Source: Candidatus Sericytochromatia bacterium
Lineage (GTDB): Bacteria > Cyanobacteriota > Sericytochromatia > S15B-MN24 > JAQBPE01
Reading direction: 5' to 3'
Length of the DNA stretch: 64,000 nt
Assembly (NCBI GenBank): GCA_035285325.1
Contig: JAYKJB010000067.1
Coordinates: 1 to 64,000, forward strand
Positions 33,795 to 43,290 of this stretch are shown here, one piece after another (position 1 is the stretch's first letter; each line of letters opens with the position of its first letter). Under the pieces are notes generated by a model. It saw nothing but the letters and a program-made list of their open reading frames with translations. It was not told the DNA's origin and searched no databases. The position numbers and the translations under genes are program-made.

Positions 33795-34133
33795 ATGAGC
33801 GAGTCTGGTGAGTCGAAATCCCGCCGCAAGCCCTGGCTGGCCAGCCTGCTGTGCTTGGTCTGGCCGGGTGTGGGCCAGCTGTACAACGGATCACCCCTCA
33901 AGGGGGTCGGGTTGGCGGGGGTCTCCTTGCTGTGTCTCTGGGGCATGGGTGAGGCCCTCAACGCCACGGTGCCGGTGCTGAGCCAGTCGGGCCGCCTCGA
34001 CGATGCCACCCTGATCGCGGCGGGCGAGGCGCTCAAGCCGGCGCTGGTCTGGTCCTTGCTGTTTCTCGGGGTACTGGTGTTCAGCCTGCTGGATGCGTAT
34101 CGGGGAGCCCGGCCAGATGCGCGGAGGCGCTGA
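33795..34133 (+). CDS. Small TM2-like membrane protein
   Basis: A 112-residue protein with a Lys/Arg-rich start, then WPGVGQLYNGSPLKGVGLAG, the turn between the first two helices of TM2-like domains, and a third hydrophobic segment around 82-100. TM2-like proteins are of unknown function. The last 17 bases overlap the beginning of the fasciclin gene, consistent with one transcript. Confidence 0.7.
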   Translation: MSESGESKSRRKPWLASLLCLVWPGVGQLYNGSPLKGVGLAGVSLLCLWGMGEALNATVPVLSQSGRLDDATLIAAGEALKPALVWSLLFLGVLVFSLLDAYRGARPDARRR

Positions 34134-35328
34134 GGCCGGGCCTCGCGCTCGCTGGGGTCAACGCCTTGCGCTGATGGCCCTGCTCGGGCTGGGGGTCGCC
34201 TGCACGCGTGCCAAGGAGACCACGGCGCTCCAGGCCCCGATCACGCCCCGCGCGACGGAGACCCCCTTCGCGCTCCTGCCCACGTTCCGTCCGACCGCTA
34301 CCCCAATGCCGGCGCCGCCGCTCGCCCCCGCCCCCTTGCCGGTCAACCCGCCTGTCGCGACGCTGCCGCCCGGCGACCCATTGACGGCCTTGCCGGTTCC
34401 CGTCATCCCCTGGATCGTGGCCAGTCAGCCCAACCGGGTGGCCAGCCCGACGGTGGTGGCCACCAGCCCCGCACTGAGCGGTTTGCTGGCTGCTCAGGTG
34501 GCGGCGCATCCGCGACTCAGCACCTTGACCGGCCTGCTCCAGCGGGCCGGGCTCGACACCACCCTGAGCAGTGCCGGCCCCTTCACCCTGTTCGCGCCCA
34601 CGGACCAGGCCTTTGCGGCGCTGCCGCCGGCGGAACTCGGTGACCTGCAGCGAGATGAGAACCGCGCGCTGCTGACCCGGATCCTGCGTTATCACGTGGC
34701 GCTCGGCAGCTTGCCGCGGGCGGCCCTGACGTCGCCGCAGCTGCAGACGGCCGAGGGCTGGATGTTGACCCTGCAGAACACCGCGGGCACGCCCACGATC
34801 AGCGGGGCGGACCTGGTGGCCGTCGACCAGCGCGCCAGCAACGGGGTGCTGCACCTGGTGGATCGGGTGCTCCGGCCCCCCGATGTGCTGCCGGTCGCCA
34901 CCAGCGTGGTGGCGCTGGTGGATGCCCGGCCGGAGCTCTCGACCCTGCGTCTGCTGCTGACCGAATCCGGCGTGGTGGCGACCTTGCAGACGGCCACCTC
35001 GCACACCTTGTTTGCGCCGACCAATGCGGCCTTTGCCGCCCTGCCGGCGGCCGGTCTGGCCGCGCTGCGCCAGCCGGCGAATGCGGCCAGCCTGACCTTT
35101 CTGCTCCAGTATCACGTGGTGGCGGGCGCCCAGCGTTCCGGCAACCTGCCCGGGCGGACCTTTCCGACGCTGGCCGTCGCGGCCCCCGGGCTGCCCGCCC
35201 AGACGGTCACGATCGCCTCGGGGGCCGTTTCCAACCAGCCGATCGCTCGCTATGACCAGGTGGCCAGCAACGGTGTAATGCACGTGATCGACGGGGTGCT
35301 GTTGCCCCCGGGCTTCACGCTACCCTGA
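34117..35328 (+). CDS. Lipoprotein with two fasciclin (FAS1) domains
   Basis: A 403-residue protein with lipobox GVAC (Cys29), a Pro/Thr linker and two FAS1 domains (about 125-265 and 270-400). Each has the family boxes: FTLFAPTDQAFAALPPAEL and RILRYHVALG in the first, HTLFAPTNAAFAALPAAGL and FLLQYHVVAG in the second, and each ends with GVLHLVDRVL or GVMHVIDGVL. FAS1 domains mediate adhesion and polysaccharide binding. ATG 34117 is chosen as it follows a GGGGAG and gives a good signal peptide; the gene overlaps the upstream membrane-protein gene by 17 bases and the convergent gene by 9. Confidence 0.9.
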   Translation: MRGGAEAGPRARWGQRLALMALLGLGVACTRAKETTALQAPITPRATETPFALLPTFRPTATPMPAPPLAPAPLPVNPPVATLPPGDPLTALPVPVIPWIVASQPNRVASPTVVATSPALSGLLAAQVAAHPRLSTLTGLLQRAGLDTTLSSAGPFTLFAPTDQAFAALPPAELGDLQRDENRALLTRILRYHVALGSLPRAALTSPQLQTAEGWMLTLQNTAGTPTISGADLVAVDQRASNGVLHLVDRVLRPPDVLPVATSVVALVDARPELSTLRLLLTESGVVATLQTATSHTLFAPTNAAFAALPAAGLAALRQPANAASLTFLLQYHVVAGAQRSGNLPGRTFPTLAVAAPGLPAQTVTIASGAVSNQPIARYDQVASNGVMHVIDGVLLPPGFTLP

Positions 35329-35949
35329 GCGCCGCCACCACTCGATTCCTGCGGCGTTGAGGCCGATCAGCACGGAGCCGCCAATCAACCCGCCGGCGGG
35401 GCCCATGATGGCGCTGGCAATTCCCCCGATGATGACGGCCAGCGCTCCGTTGATCGCCCCGTTGAAGGTGGCCCGCAGCGTGCGTTGGGCCAGGGGTTCT
35501 TCGGGCGTGGGCGGCGTCGCGGGAAGGGGCGGGGCAGCCGTCGTCACCGGGGCGGTCGGGGGGACGGTTTGAGGCGATGTGGCGTCACAGGGCGGCGGAG
35601 CCGCCTGCCCGCGTGCGCGAGTGGGCTTCGGCCGGACCGGGGCCAATTCCGGGCACTCCTCCGGCTCATCGGGGCGGGGGGAAGCGTCAGCTCCTTCTAC
35701 CTCAAGCCCGCCGTCCGCCTCCTCGCCTGCCTCGTCCGCGACCAGACCCGTCTCGGCGATCGCCTCCAGCAGGTCGGCCAGTTGCCGCTCCCGCGCCTGG
35801 ATGCGCTTCAGGGCCTCCGATAGGCGAATTTCGTCCTCCAGGCGTGGCGGCTTGGGGCGCGCGTCGCGCGGCTGGGCCAGGCCGCCGCGGATGTCTCGCG
35901 CAGGGGCGAGGGGAAGGCGGCGATCCGGGGAGAGGCGATGCGAGGTCAT
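35320..35949 (-). CDS. Protein with disordered N-terminus and glycine-zipper membrane segment
   Basis: A 209-residue protein: an Arg/Glu-rich helical start (to about 75), an acidic/Pro-rich middle (75-150) and a C-terminal hydrophobic GALAVIIGGIASAIMGPAGG segment with GxxxG spacing before WWRRSG. AAGGAG eight bases before the ATG supports translation. No family recognised. The C-terminal helices may insert into a membrane. Confidence 0.6.
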   Translation of the reverse strand: MTSHRLSPDRRLPLAPARDIRGGLAQPRDARPKPPRLEDEIRLSEALKRIQARERQLADLLEAIAETGLVADEAGEEADGGLEVEGADASPRPDEPEECPELAPVRPKPTRARGQAAPPPCDATSPQTVPPTAPVTTAAPPLPATPPTPEEPLAQRTLRATFNGAINGALAVIIGGIASAIMGPAGGLIGGSVLIGLNAAGIEWWRRSG

Positions 35950-36064
35950 GACAGGCTCCTTCCAATTCCAGGCAGGCAGCGCATGGCGCCGCCGGTGAGG
36001 GGCGATGAGATCCAGCCTGAACCAGGCACCCTGCGGGGCTCAGGCGCATCCAGAGCGGGTACGT

Positions 36065-36610
36065 TCAGCGGGCTGTGACGTGCGCCTGGCGCAGAGATTC
36101 CAGACAGATCAGTCCCAGGGCCCACAGGCTACGGGCCGAACTGCCCGGGTCCACCCAGGGCAACCAGCGCGAGACGAGCGCCTTCCAGCGGGGGGCTCTC
36201 GGCGCACGGGTACGGAGCCGGCGCCCTGCGTCGGGGCGCGCGGTGACGGGCCGGCGCGCCGCTGCGGGTGGCTGATCGAGACGGCGCAGCAAGGCGGCTC
36301 CGCCCGCCATCAAGGCGGAACTCAGGCTCAGCAGGGCCTGACGGGCACGCGGGTTCGGCCCCGGCAGGCGCCATTGCAGCTCTGCCATGGCGCGTTGCAA
36401 CTGGGCCGCCAGGCTGGGTTTCGCGGGCCGATGGCCGCTCTTCCAGCGTTGCAGGCTCTCCGCCAGTTCGCCCAGCGCCCGCAGTTCGTCCCAGCGACGG
36501 GGCGCCCAGCTGAGTTGGGCCTCGTCGAGGCAGGCCAGCAGGGTCAGCGCCTCGATCGGAAAATCCGTCGCCTCGGCGGCCTGCGGCCGCGTCACCAGCA
36601 AGGTGTCCAT
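36065..36610 (-). CDS. Unknown helical, Arg-rich protein
   Basis: A 181-residue protein preceded by an excellent GGAAGGAGGAG five to six bases before the ATG. It is helical with several Trp and Leu-rich segments (ALTLLACLDEAQLSWAPRRW) and a basic Pro/Arg stretch around 112-140. No domain or signal is recognised. The AT-rich palindrome at 36696-36711 lies upstream and may control it. Confidence 0.6.
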   Translation of the reverse strand: MDTLLVTRPQAAEATDFPIEALTLLACLDEAQLSWAPRRWDELRALGELAESLQRWKSGHRPAKPSLAAQLQRAMAELQWRLPGPNPRARQALLSLSSALMAGGAALLRRLDQPPAAARRPVTARPDAGRRLRTRAPRAPRWKALVSRWLPWVDPGSSARSLWALGLICLESLRQAHVTAR

Positions 36611-36695
36611 TCCACTCCTCCTTCCGCGCGGGCCAACCGTGCCCGCCTGAAAGGGTTGTCGCGGTCCGGCGCGTCAGCCTTTCGACATTTAACAC

Positions 36696-36711
36696 ATATT
36701 TTATAAAATAT
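36696..36711. promoter_or_regulatory. 16-bp perfect AT palindrome
   Basis: ATATTTTATAAAATAT is a perfect palindrome with no G or C in a genome of about 70% GC. It lies between the stop of the MFS gene (36714) and the start of the unknown gene at 36610, both on the minus strand, inside a wider AT-rich island starting near 36683. It may be an operator and promoter core for the downstream gene. Confidence 0.45.
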
Positions 36712-36713
36712 AT

Positions 36714-38219
36714 CTAAATCCGATCCGGGCGGCGGGCGGTTTCCGGCATGCGCAGCGCGATCCAGGCCCCAAGCCCTGCCACCAGCACGCCCGCGGCGAA
36801 GACCATGGCCAGCGCCGTCCGCAGGCTCGCCTGGATGGCGGCCAGCGCGTCGGGGGGCAGTCCAGCCAGGCCAGCCGGCGTCAAAATCGCGCGCGCATCG
36901 GGGCGACCGCCGACCCCGAGCGCGGCCCCTTGGGCCGCCAACCCGGCATCGAACTGGTGGACCAGCAGCGCGCCGAGCACGGCCACGCCGAAGGTGCCGC
37001 CGATGCTCCGGAAGAACTGCACCAGGGCCGTCGCGGAGCCCAGCTGGCTGGGCGGGACGGCGCTCTGGGCCGCCAGCAAGAACACCGGAAAGGTTGCCCC
37101 CAGGCCGAGTCCCAGCGCAAAGACCGCGGTGGCGATCGCCGCCGCACCGCTGGCCTGCCAGGTGCAGGCGAGCAAGCCGAGGGCCGCGCCGGTGGCCAGC
37201 AACAGCCCCCCCAGCGCCAGCGGACGGTGACGATGCCAGCGGGAGGCCCAGTGGCCGCTGGTCGACGAGCCGCCCACCATGCCGAGCATGAAGGGCGTCA
37301 GCAGCAAGCCGGCGTGAGTAGGCTGAAGGGCCAGCAAGCCCTGGGCCAGCAGCGGCAGGAACATCGTGTCGCCGAACAGCACGATCCCGCTCATGACCGA
37401 AGCCCCGGCGATGCTGCGCATGACCGGGTTGGCGAACAGGGCGGGCGGGATGATCGGTTCAGCGGCGCGCTGTTCGGTTTTCCAGAAGGCCATCGTGGCC
37501 GCCAGGCCGCCGATGGCCAGCGCCACCGACAGCGGGCTGTTCCAGGGCAGCTGACTGCCGCCCAAACTGGCCAGCAAGAGCAGCGGCGTCAGGGCCGTCA
37601 CCAGCAGGAGGGCCCCCAGCCAGTCGAGGCGGATCGGGCCCGGGACGGGCCGCGAGGCGGGCAAGGTGAGCGCCACGGCCACAAAGGCCAGCAGGCCGAC
37701 CGGCACGCTGAACCAGAAGGACCAGGCCCAGCCGAACGATTCGGTCAGCCAGCCTCCCGCCAGTGGGCCAATCAAGCTGGAGGCCCCGAAGGCCGCACCG
37801 ATCAGGCCCTGAATCCGCCCCCGTTCGTGCGGCGGATAGAGGTCTCCCACGATCGCGAAGGCCAGCGGAAAGATCGCGCCGGCACCCAGGCCCTGGCAGG
37901 CGCGCAGGGCGATCAGCTCAGGCATCCCGTGCGCGAAGCCAGCCGCCAGGGAACTGGCCACGAAGGTCGCAATGCCCGCCAGAAAGAGACCACGGCGCCC
38001 ATACAGGTCCGACAGTTTGCCCAGGATCGGCACCGACACGGTCGAGGTCAGCATGTAGGCCGTGAAGACCCAGCTGTACAGCGCCATCCCACCCAGGTCC
38101 GCCACGATGCTCGGCAGCGCGGTGCTCACCATGGTCTGGTTCACCGAGGCCAGGAACAGGGCCAGAAAGACGCCCACCATGGCCAGGTGGGGAGGGGCGG
38201 GACGCATCGCCCTCAGCAT
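36714..38219 (-). CDS. MFS drug exporter, DHA2-like (14 TM)
   Basis: A major facilitator of about 501 residues with some fourteen hydrophobic segments. Motif [12 protein letters not shown] follows helix 2, the helix 1 sequence [17 protein letters not shown] is typical of EmrB/QacA proteins, and a motif C-like [14 protein letters not shown] occurs in helix 5. It should export drugs or organic cations by proton exchange. The reading frame extends to 38438, but family-like sequence starts near ATGs at 38219 and 38207. It is divergent from the copper ATPase, so the short upstream region (38220-38271) is shared. Confidence 0.88.
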   Translation of the reverse strand: MLRAMRPAPPHLAMVGVFLALFLASVNQTMVSTALPSIVADLGGMALYSWVFTAYMLTSTVSVPILGKLSDLYGRRGLFLAGIATFVASSLAAGFAHGMPELIALRACQGLGAGAIFPLAFAIVGDLYPPHERGRIQGLIGAAFGASSLIGPLAGGWLTESFGWAWSFWFSVPVGLLAFVAVALTLPASRPVPGPIRLDWLGALLLVTALTPLLLLASLGGSQLPWNSPLSVALAIGGLAATMAFWKTEQRAAEPIIPPALFANPVMRSIAGASVMSGIVLFGDTMFLPLLAQGLLALQPTHAGLLLTPFMLGMVGGSSTSGHWASRWHRHRPLALGGLLLATGAALGLLACTWQASGAAAIATAVFALGLGLGATFPVFLLAAQSAVPPSQLGSATALVQFFRSIGGTFGVAVLGALLVHQFDAGLAAQGAALGVGGRPDARAILTPAGLAGLPPDALAAIQASLRTALAMVFAAGVLVAGLGAWIALRMPETARRPDRI

Positions 38220-38271
38220 ACCAGGCGGGCCCTGCCTTTGGGGCGCTCGCAGGTGCCTGTTCCCTGCTACC

Positions 38272-40554
38272 ATGGCGACCACCATGACGAAGCCCGAGCC
38301 TGCTGCTGCCCCCCACGAACTGACCCTGAGTGTGCGTGGCATGACCTGCGCGGCGTGCGCCAACCGGGTCGAACGGGTGCTGAGCCGGGCACCTGGGGTG
38401 GCCCAGGCCCACGTCAATCTGGCCACCGAACGGGCCACCGTCCATTATGATCCGGCCGGCACGGACCCCGGGCAGCTGGCGGCGGCCGTCGCGGCGGCGG
38501 GCTATCCGGCCGAGCCGTGGGAGGTGGCGGACCCATGGTCGGCGGCGACGGCCGCGCGGGACGCCGAGGCGGCGGCCCACGCGGTGAGCGAGCGTCAACG
38601 GGAGCGTCGTCGGCTGTGGTGGGCCTGGGCCCTGGCCACCCCGGTGGTGCTGGGGGCCATGGGCCTGCATGGCCCCTGGGGCCATCTCCTGCCGAGCGCG
38701 TTTCACAGCCCGCTCTGGCAGCTCGCGCTGACGGCCCCCCTGGTGTTTGGCGTGGGGGCTCCTTTTTTCCAGCAAGCCTGGAAGGGCCTGCGTCACGGCA
38801 GCTGGAGCATGGACACCCTGGTGGCGCTTGGTACCGGGGTGGCCTTCGCCTACAGCCTGATGGCCACCTTGTGGCCCAGCTGGCTGACCAGTCGTGGATT
38901 TGCGGCCGACGTCTACTATGAATCCGCCGCCGCCATCGTGGCCTTCATCCTGACCGGGCGCCACGCCGAGTCGCGGGCGCGTCAGCAGGCCAGCGGGGCG
39001 ATTCAGGGCCTGCTGGCGCTGGCCCCGCAGCAGGCCTGTCGCCTGGGCCCCGCCGGGGAGGTGGCCCTGCCCGTCCACGAGGTGCGGGTGGGCGATCGCC
39101 TGCGGGTGCGTCCGGGCGAACGCATTCCGGTCGATGGGCTCCTGCTGGAAGGCGATGCGCACGTCGACCAGGCCATGCTGACGGGGGAAAGTGAACCGGT
39201 TCACAAGCGCGTGGGCGATGAGCTGGTGGGGGGCACCCTGAACCAGCGCGGCACGCTGGTCATGGAAGTCCGCCGCGTCGGTGGGGACACCGCCTTGGCC
39301 CAGATCGTGCGCCTGGTCGAGCAGGCGCAGGGCTCGAAGGCGCCGATCCAGCGCCTGGCGGATCGCGTGGTGGCCGTGTTCGTGCCGGCTGTGGTGGCCA
39401 TCGCCGGTGTGACGGCCCTGGCCTGGCTGGTGCTGGCAGGCCCGGCTCAGGCGGTGCTGGCGGCCGTTTCCGTGCTGATCATCGCCTGTCCCTGCGCCAT
39501 GGGGCTGGCCACGCCCACCTCGGTCATGGTCGGTGCGGGCAAGGGGGCGGAGCTCGGCGTGCTGTTCAAGACGGCTGGCGCCCTGGAGGCGCTGAGCCAG
39601 GCCCAGGTCGTGCTGTTCGACAAGACCGGCACGCTCACGCTCGGGCGCCCCGTCGTGACGGACGTCCTGCCCGAACCTGGCTGGCAGGCGGAGGAACTGC
39701 TCAGGGTCGTGGCGGCGGTCGAGGTGGGCTCGGAGCATCCGCTGGGACAGGCCCTGGTGGCGCACGCGCGCGCACTCGGCCTCGCGCTGCCTGAGGTCCA
39801 GGCCTTCGACAATCGGACAGGTCGTGGCGTGAGCGGCGTGGTCGATGGTCGGCCCGTGCTGGTGGGCAATGCCGCCTGGATGCAGGAGGCCGGTGTCGAG
39901 CTGACAGGTCTGGAGGTGACCCTGGCGGCCCTGGCCGACACCGGCAAGACCCCCTTGCTGGCGGCGGTGGCAGGTCGCCTGGCCGGGCTGGTGGCGTTGG
40001 CCGATGCGCCCAAACCGGGGGCGGCCGAGGCGGTGGCCGCGCTGCAGGCGGCGGGCCTCGAGGTCGCCATGTTGACGGGGGATCACGCCCGCACGGCCGC
40101 AGCCGTGGCGCGCACGCTTGGCATCGCGCGCGTGGTGGCGGAGGTGCGCCCGGGGGATAAGGCCGCCGAGGTGCAACGGTTGCAGGCGGAGGGGCACCGC
40201 GTCGTCATGGTAGGAGATGGCCTCAACGATGCCCCGGCCCTGGCGGCGGCCCATGTGGGAGTGGCGCTCGGCAGCGGCACCGAGGTGGCGATCGAGGCCG
40301 CCGACGTGACCCTGGTGGGGGCGGATGTCGGGGCGGTGGTGACGGCCTGGCGACTGGCGCGGGCCGTGATGGCCAACATCCGACAGAACCTGTTCTGGGC
40401 CTTTGCCTACAACGTGGCCGGCATTCCGCTTGCCGCCGGCTTGCTGTATCCCTGGACCGGTCAGCTGCTGTCGCCGGCGATCGCCGGCGGTGCGATGGCC
40501 GCAAGCTCCGTGTGCGTGGTGCTCAATGCCCTGCGCCTGAGGCGCTTTCGCTGA
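38272..40554 (+). CDS. copA: Copper-translocating P-type ATPase
   Basis: A 760-residue P1B ATPase exporting Cu(I). One heavy-metal domain with [10 protein letters not shown] (Cys26, Cys29) is followed by eight membrane helices with the ion-site CPC (Cys406-Pro-Cys408), the phosphorylated Asp450 in DKTGTLT, an SEHPLG nucleotide-binding motif, TGES in the actuator domain, and GDGLNDAP at 648-655. The open frame begins at 38062, but the ATG at 38272 (or 38284) starts the conserved protein. Downstream, after an 80-base gap, is a Usp-CBS gene and then a convergent CopZ-like chaperone. No copper-responsive regulator is present in the window. Confidence 0.95.
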   Translation: MATTMTKPEPAAAPHELTLSVRGMTCAACANRVERVLSRAPGVAQAHVNLATERATVHYDPAGTDPGQLAAAVAAAGYPAEPWEVADPWSAATAARDAEAAAHAVSERQRERRRLWWAWALATPVVLGAMGLHGPWGHLLPSAFHSPLWQLALTAPLVFGVGAPFFQQAWKGLRHGSWSMDTLVALGTGVAFAYSLMATLWPSWLTSRGFAADVYYESAAAIVAFILTGRHAESRARQQASGAIQGLLALAPQQACRLGPAGEVALPVHEVRVGDRLRVRPGERIPVDGLLLEGDAHVDQAMLTGESEPVHKRVGDELVGGTLNQRGTLVMEVRRVGGDTALAQIVRLVEQAQGSKAPIQRLADRVVAVFVPAVVAIAGVTALAWLVLAGPAQAVLAAVSVLIIACPCAMGLATPTSVMVGAGKGAELGVLFKTAGALEALSQAQVVLFDKTGTLTLGRPVVTDVLPEPGWQAEELLRVVAAVEVGSEHPLGQALVAHARALGLALPEVQAFDNRTGRGVSGVVDGRPVLVGNAAWMQEAGVELTGLEVTLAALADTGKTPLLAAVAGRLAGLVALADAPKPGAAEAVAALQAAGLEVAMLTGDHARTAAAVARTLGIARVVAEVRPGDKAAEVQRLQAEGHRVVMVGDGLNDAPALAAAHVGVALGSGTEVAIEAADVTLVGADVGAVVTAWRLARAVMANIRQNLFWAFAYNVAGIPLAAGLLYPWTGQLLSPAIAGGAMAASSVCVVLNALRLRRFR

Positions 40555-40634
40555 GCCTTGCCTGATTGTTCGGGCGGGCGCGGCTTGCGGCTACGCTGAA
40601 CCGGGTTGGGGAAGCGAGAAAAGGAGCCCGAGGC

Positions 40635-41513
40635 ATGCGTCTGCTGATCGGTATGGATGGGTCTGCCACGGCCTGGCACGCCCTGGAAGAGTCGATGCGA
40701 TTGCTGCCGCTGGGCCAATCCGACGTGACCGTGGCGACGGTGGCGCCCCTGATTGCGGTCGTCGACGATCCGTTGGCCTACGGGGGACCGCATCCCGGGA
40801 TTTACCGGGACATGCGGGAGGCGGCGCAACGTGATCTGGATGCCGCGCTGGCGGCCCTCAAGAGTGCCGGCATCGAGGCGCAGGGGGTCCTGCGAGAGGG
40901 CGACCCGGCGGCTGAACTGCTGAGCCTGGCCGAGGAACTCAAGCCGGACCTGATCATTGTCGGCAGCCACGGCCGGGGCCCATTGGGCCGCCTGTTTCTG
41001 GGCAGCGTGTCGGATGCCCTGGTGCATCGCCACGGCGGGGCGGTCTTCGTCGTGCGCCATCCGCAAGACGTCTTCGCCACGGACGGAGAAGCCCCGGTGC
41101 TCGGTTACATGCAGCCCCAGCCCCTCTGTGTCACGACCGAGACGCCGGTGTCGGAGGTGGCTCGCCTCATGCGCGACCGCCAAATCGGCTTCTTGCCCGT
41201 GCTCTCGGAAGGGCGCCTGGTGGGGGTGTTGACCGATCGGGATCTGGTGCTGCGCGTGCTGGCCGAGCCGCGCGAGGGGGTATCGCCGCAGGCTGGGGAT
41301 GTCTGCAGCCGGGAGCCGGTCTGGGTGACGCCCCGCATGCCGATCGAGGAGGCCGCTCGCTTGATGACGCAGCACCACGTGCGTCGCGTGGTCGTGATGG
41401 ACGGGACCGCCGTGGTGGGGGTGCTCTCACTCGATGACATGGCGCGGCAGCTGGCCCCTGCCGCGGTGCACACCCTGAATCGCCTCGCTCAGCCAAGCCC
41501 GCTCGGGCGTTGA
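40635..41513 (+). CDS. Universal stress protein fused to a CBS-domain pair
   Basis: A 292-residue soluble protein. Residues 1 to about 145 are a UspA domain with MRLLIGMDGSATAW at the start and the nucleotide-loop GSHGRGPLGRLFLGSVSDAL; two CBS motifs follow (PVSEVARLMRDRQIGFLPVL and PIEEAARLMTQHHVRRVVVM), which bind adenine nucleotides. AAGGAG nine bases before ATG 40635 fixes the start. The protein probably senses energy or stress state. Its gene lies 80 bases after copA and may be read through from it. Confidence 0.9.
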   Translation: MRLLIGMDGSATAWHALEESMRLLPLGQSDVTVATVAPLIAVVDDPLAYGGPHPGIYRDMREAAQRDLDAALAALKSAGIEAQGVLREGDPAAELLSLAEELKPDLIIVGSHGRGPLGRLFLGSVSDALVHRHGGAVFVVRHPQDVFATDGEAPVLGYMQPQPLCVTTETPVSEVARLMRDRQIGFLPVLSEGRLVGVLTDRDLVLRVLAEPREGVSPQAGDVCSREPVWVTPRMPIEEAARLMTQHHVRRVVVMDGTAVVGVLSLDDMARQLAPAAVHTLNRLAQPSPLGR

Positions 41514-41521
41514 GCGCTCGT

Positions 41522-41725
41522 TCAGGCCGTGGCGGTGGCCACGTAGCCTTCCTCCTCCACGGCCGCCAGCAGGCGCGGCAGGTCTGCCTGGCCCTCCACC
41601 TGCGCCCGCCCGTCGGTCAGCGACACCGTGACGCGTTCCACGCCCGGAACGGCGCTCAGGGCCGCCGTCACGGCGCGGACGCAGTGATCGCAGCTCATCC
41701 CCGTGATGGTCAATTCGAGTGTCAT
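41522..41725 (-). CDS. copZ: Heavy-metal-associated chaperone, CopZ-like
   Basis: A 67-residue HMA domain with the Cu-binding GMSCDHC loop (Cys12, Cys15) followed by the beta-alpha-beta core and GYVATATA at the end. It would carry Cu(I) to CopA, whose own HMA domain is present upstream. GGGAGG eight to nine bases before the ATG at 41725 supports the start; the frame to 41773 is not needed. The gene is on the strand opposite to copA, convergent with the Usp-CBS gene, so it is not in one operon with its partner. Confidence 0.88.
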   Translation of the reverse strand: MTLELTITGMSCDHCVRAVTAALSAVPGVERVTVSLTDGRAQVEGQADLPRLLAAVEEEGYVATATA

Positions 41726-41891
41726 GGTGGCATCCTCCCGCTCCCCATGGTAGCGCATCGGGCGCTGGCGCACCCGGCGGCGTCACGGGAGGAGCCGGCG
41801 GCAGGTCCCGACGGGTGGGTACAATGGGGGCGATGCCCGACCGACCCACACGCCGCTGGCCTGCTGCCTTTCCCGTTGGGAGAGGGGGGCT

Positions 41892-43184
41892 GTGAACGCG
41901 CGGCAAACGCTGCTCGACTGGCTGGTGCCCGACACCATTCGCGCGACCCTGCCGACCATGCTGGCCTTGCCGCCGTTGCCGCCAGCCGAGGCGCTCTGGG
42001 CGCTGGTCTGGCTGCTGGGGGTCGCCGGGCTGCTGATGCAGAGCCTGGCGCTCTTCAAGAGCGCCCTCGGTCGCTTGGTCAGCCGTCACCTGCCCAGCTG
42101 GTGGCTGGACACGATCGTGGCCCACCGCGTGGTGCAGCGCCTGGTCTGGATTTTTCCCGTGTTGCTGGTCAATCGCGGCGTGTTGCTGGTCCCGACCCTG
42201 ACCCCGCCGGTGATCGACTGGCTGCAACGCTTCACGCTGGCCTGGCTGGCGATCGTGACGGCCCGGACGCTGGGGGCCGCCACCGACGCGGCGCACGCGA
42301 TCTATCAGCACCATCCGATGGGGCGCGGCACCCCGATCAAGGGCTACGTCCAGATCAGCAAGCTGCTGCTGTACCTGTCGGCGGTGTACCTGGCCGTCTC
42401 GGCGCTGGCAGACCGCAGCCCCTGGTACTTCCTGAGCGGCCTGGGGGCCCTGACGGCGCTGTTCCTGCTGATCTTCCGGGACACCCTGCTGTCGTTCGTG
42501 GCGGGCGTGCAGATGGTCAACAACGACCTGGTGCGCGTGGGGGATTGGATCCAGATGCCGCAATTCAACGCCGATGGCGAGGTGATCGACATCGCCCTGA
42601 ACGCGGTGCGGGTGCAAAACTGGGACCGCACCATCACGGCCATTCCGGCCCATAAATTCCTTGATCACGCCTTCACCAACTGGCGCGGCATGTTCGACAG
42701 TGGCCATCGCCAGATCCTGCGCACGATCTACCTCGACATGGGCACGGTGCGTTTCCTGCAGCCCGAGGAAATCGAGCGCTTCGGACGCTTCTTCCTGCTG
42801 GAGGACTACATCCGGGAGAAGCAGCAGGAGATCGAGACCTGGAACGCCGCCAACTGGCCCGAGGACCATGCCGACATTCTGGCCAATGGTCGCCATCTCA
42901 CCAACATCGGCACCCTGCGGGCTTACATCCGGGAATACCTCAAGCGCCACCCGCAGATTGACGCCAGCGCGACCCTGGTGGTGCGACAGATGGAGCCCAC
43001 TCCCCACGGGGTGGGGCTGCAAATTTACGCTTACGCCAACGAGACGGCCCTGAAGGATTTCGAACGCGTGCAGTCGGACATCTTCGACCACATTCTGGCG
43101 ATCGTCCCCGAATTCGAATTGCGTCTGTTCCAGCAGCCCAGCGGCTCAGACCTCCAGGCCCCACGCCGGGATGCGGCGTTGTGA
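41892..43184 (+). CDS. Mechanosensitive ion channel, MscS/YbdG-like
   Basis: A 430-residue membrane protein. Five hydrophobic segments precede the pore helix and beta domain, in which GLGALTALFLLIFRDTLLSFVAGVQ, NNDLVRVGDWIQMPQFNADGEVIDI and NWDRTITAIPAHKFLDHAFTNWRGM (in part) match the large MscS family member YbdG. It should open under membrane tension to release osmolytes. The start is GTG at 41892 with GAGAGGGGGG just upstream. No functional link to the metal genes is apparent. Confidence 0.9.
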   Translation: MNARQTLLDWLVPDTIRATLPTMLALPPLPPAEALWALVWLLGVAGLLMQSLALFKSALGRLVSRHLPSWWLDTIVAHRVVQRLVWIFPVLLVNRGVLLVPTLTPPVIDWLQRFTLAWLAIVTARTLGAATDAAHAIYQHHPMGRGTPIKGYVQISKLLLYLSAVYLAVSALADRSPWYFLSGLGALTALFLLIFRDTLLSFVAGVQMVNNDLVRVGDWIQMPQFNADGEVIDIALNAVRVQNWDRTITAIPAHKFLDHAFTNWRGMFDSGHRQILRTIYLDMGTVRFLQPEEIERFGRFFLLEDYIREKQQEIETWNAANWPEDHADILANGRHLTNIGTLRAYIREYLKRHPQIDASATLVVRQMEPTPHGVGLQIYAYANETALKDFERVQSDIFDHILAIVPEFELRLFQQPSGSDLQAPRRDAAL

Positions 43185-43290
43185 AGCTGGCCTCACCTGG
43201 CCTGGATGCGCATCGTCCCGTCGGCGGGAAGCCGTGCCGGCGATGGCTGGCCATCGGGGGCGCGCCACGCCGCGGTTCGTTCGTGTCGAC

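Noticed and set aside
37918-40254. 778-codon minus-strand open frame
   Set aside because: It is opposite to copA, whose motifs are complete; composition is shadow-like.
43241-43256. CGATGG-CTGG-CCATCG hairpin as a terminator between convergent genes
   Set aside because: Only six pairs and no T tract; it could be chance in GC-rich DNA, so I did not list it as a feature.
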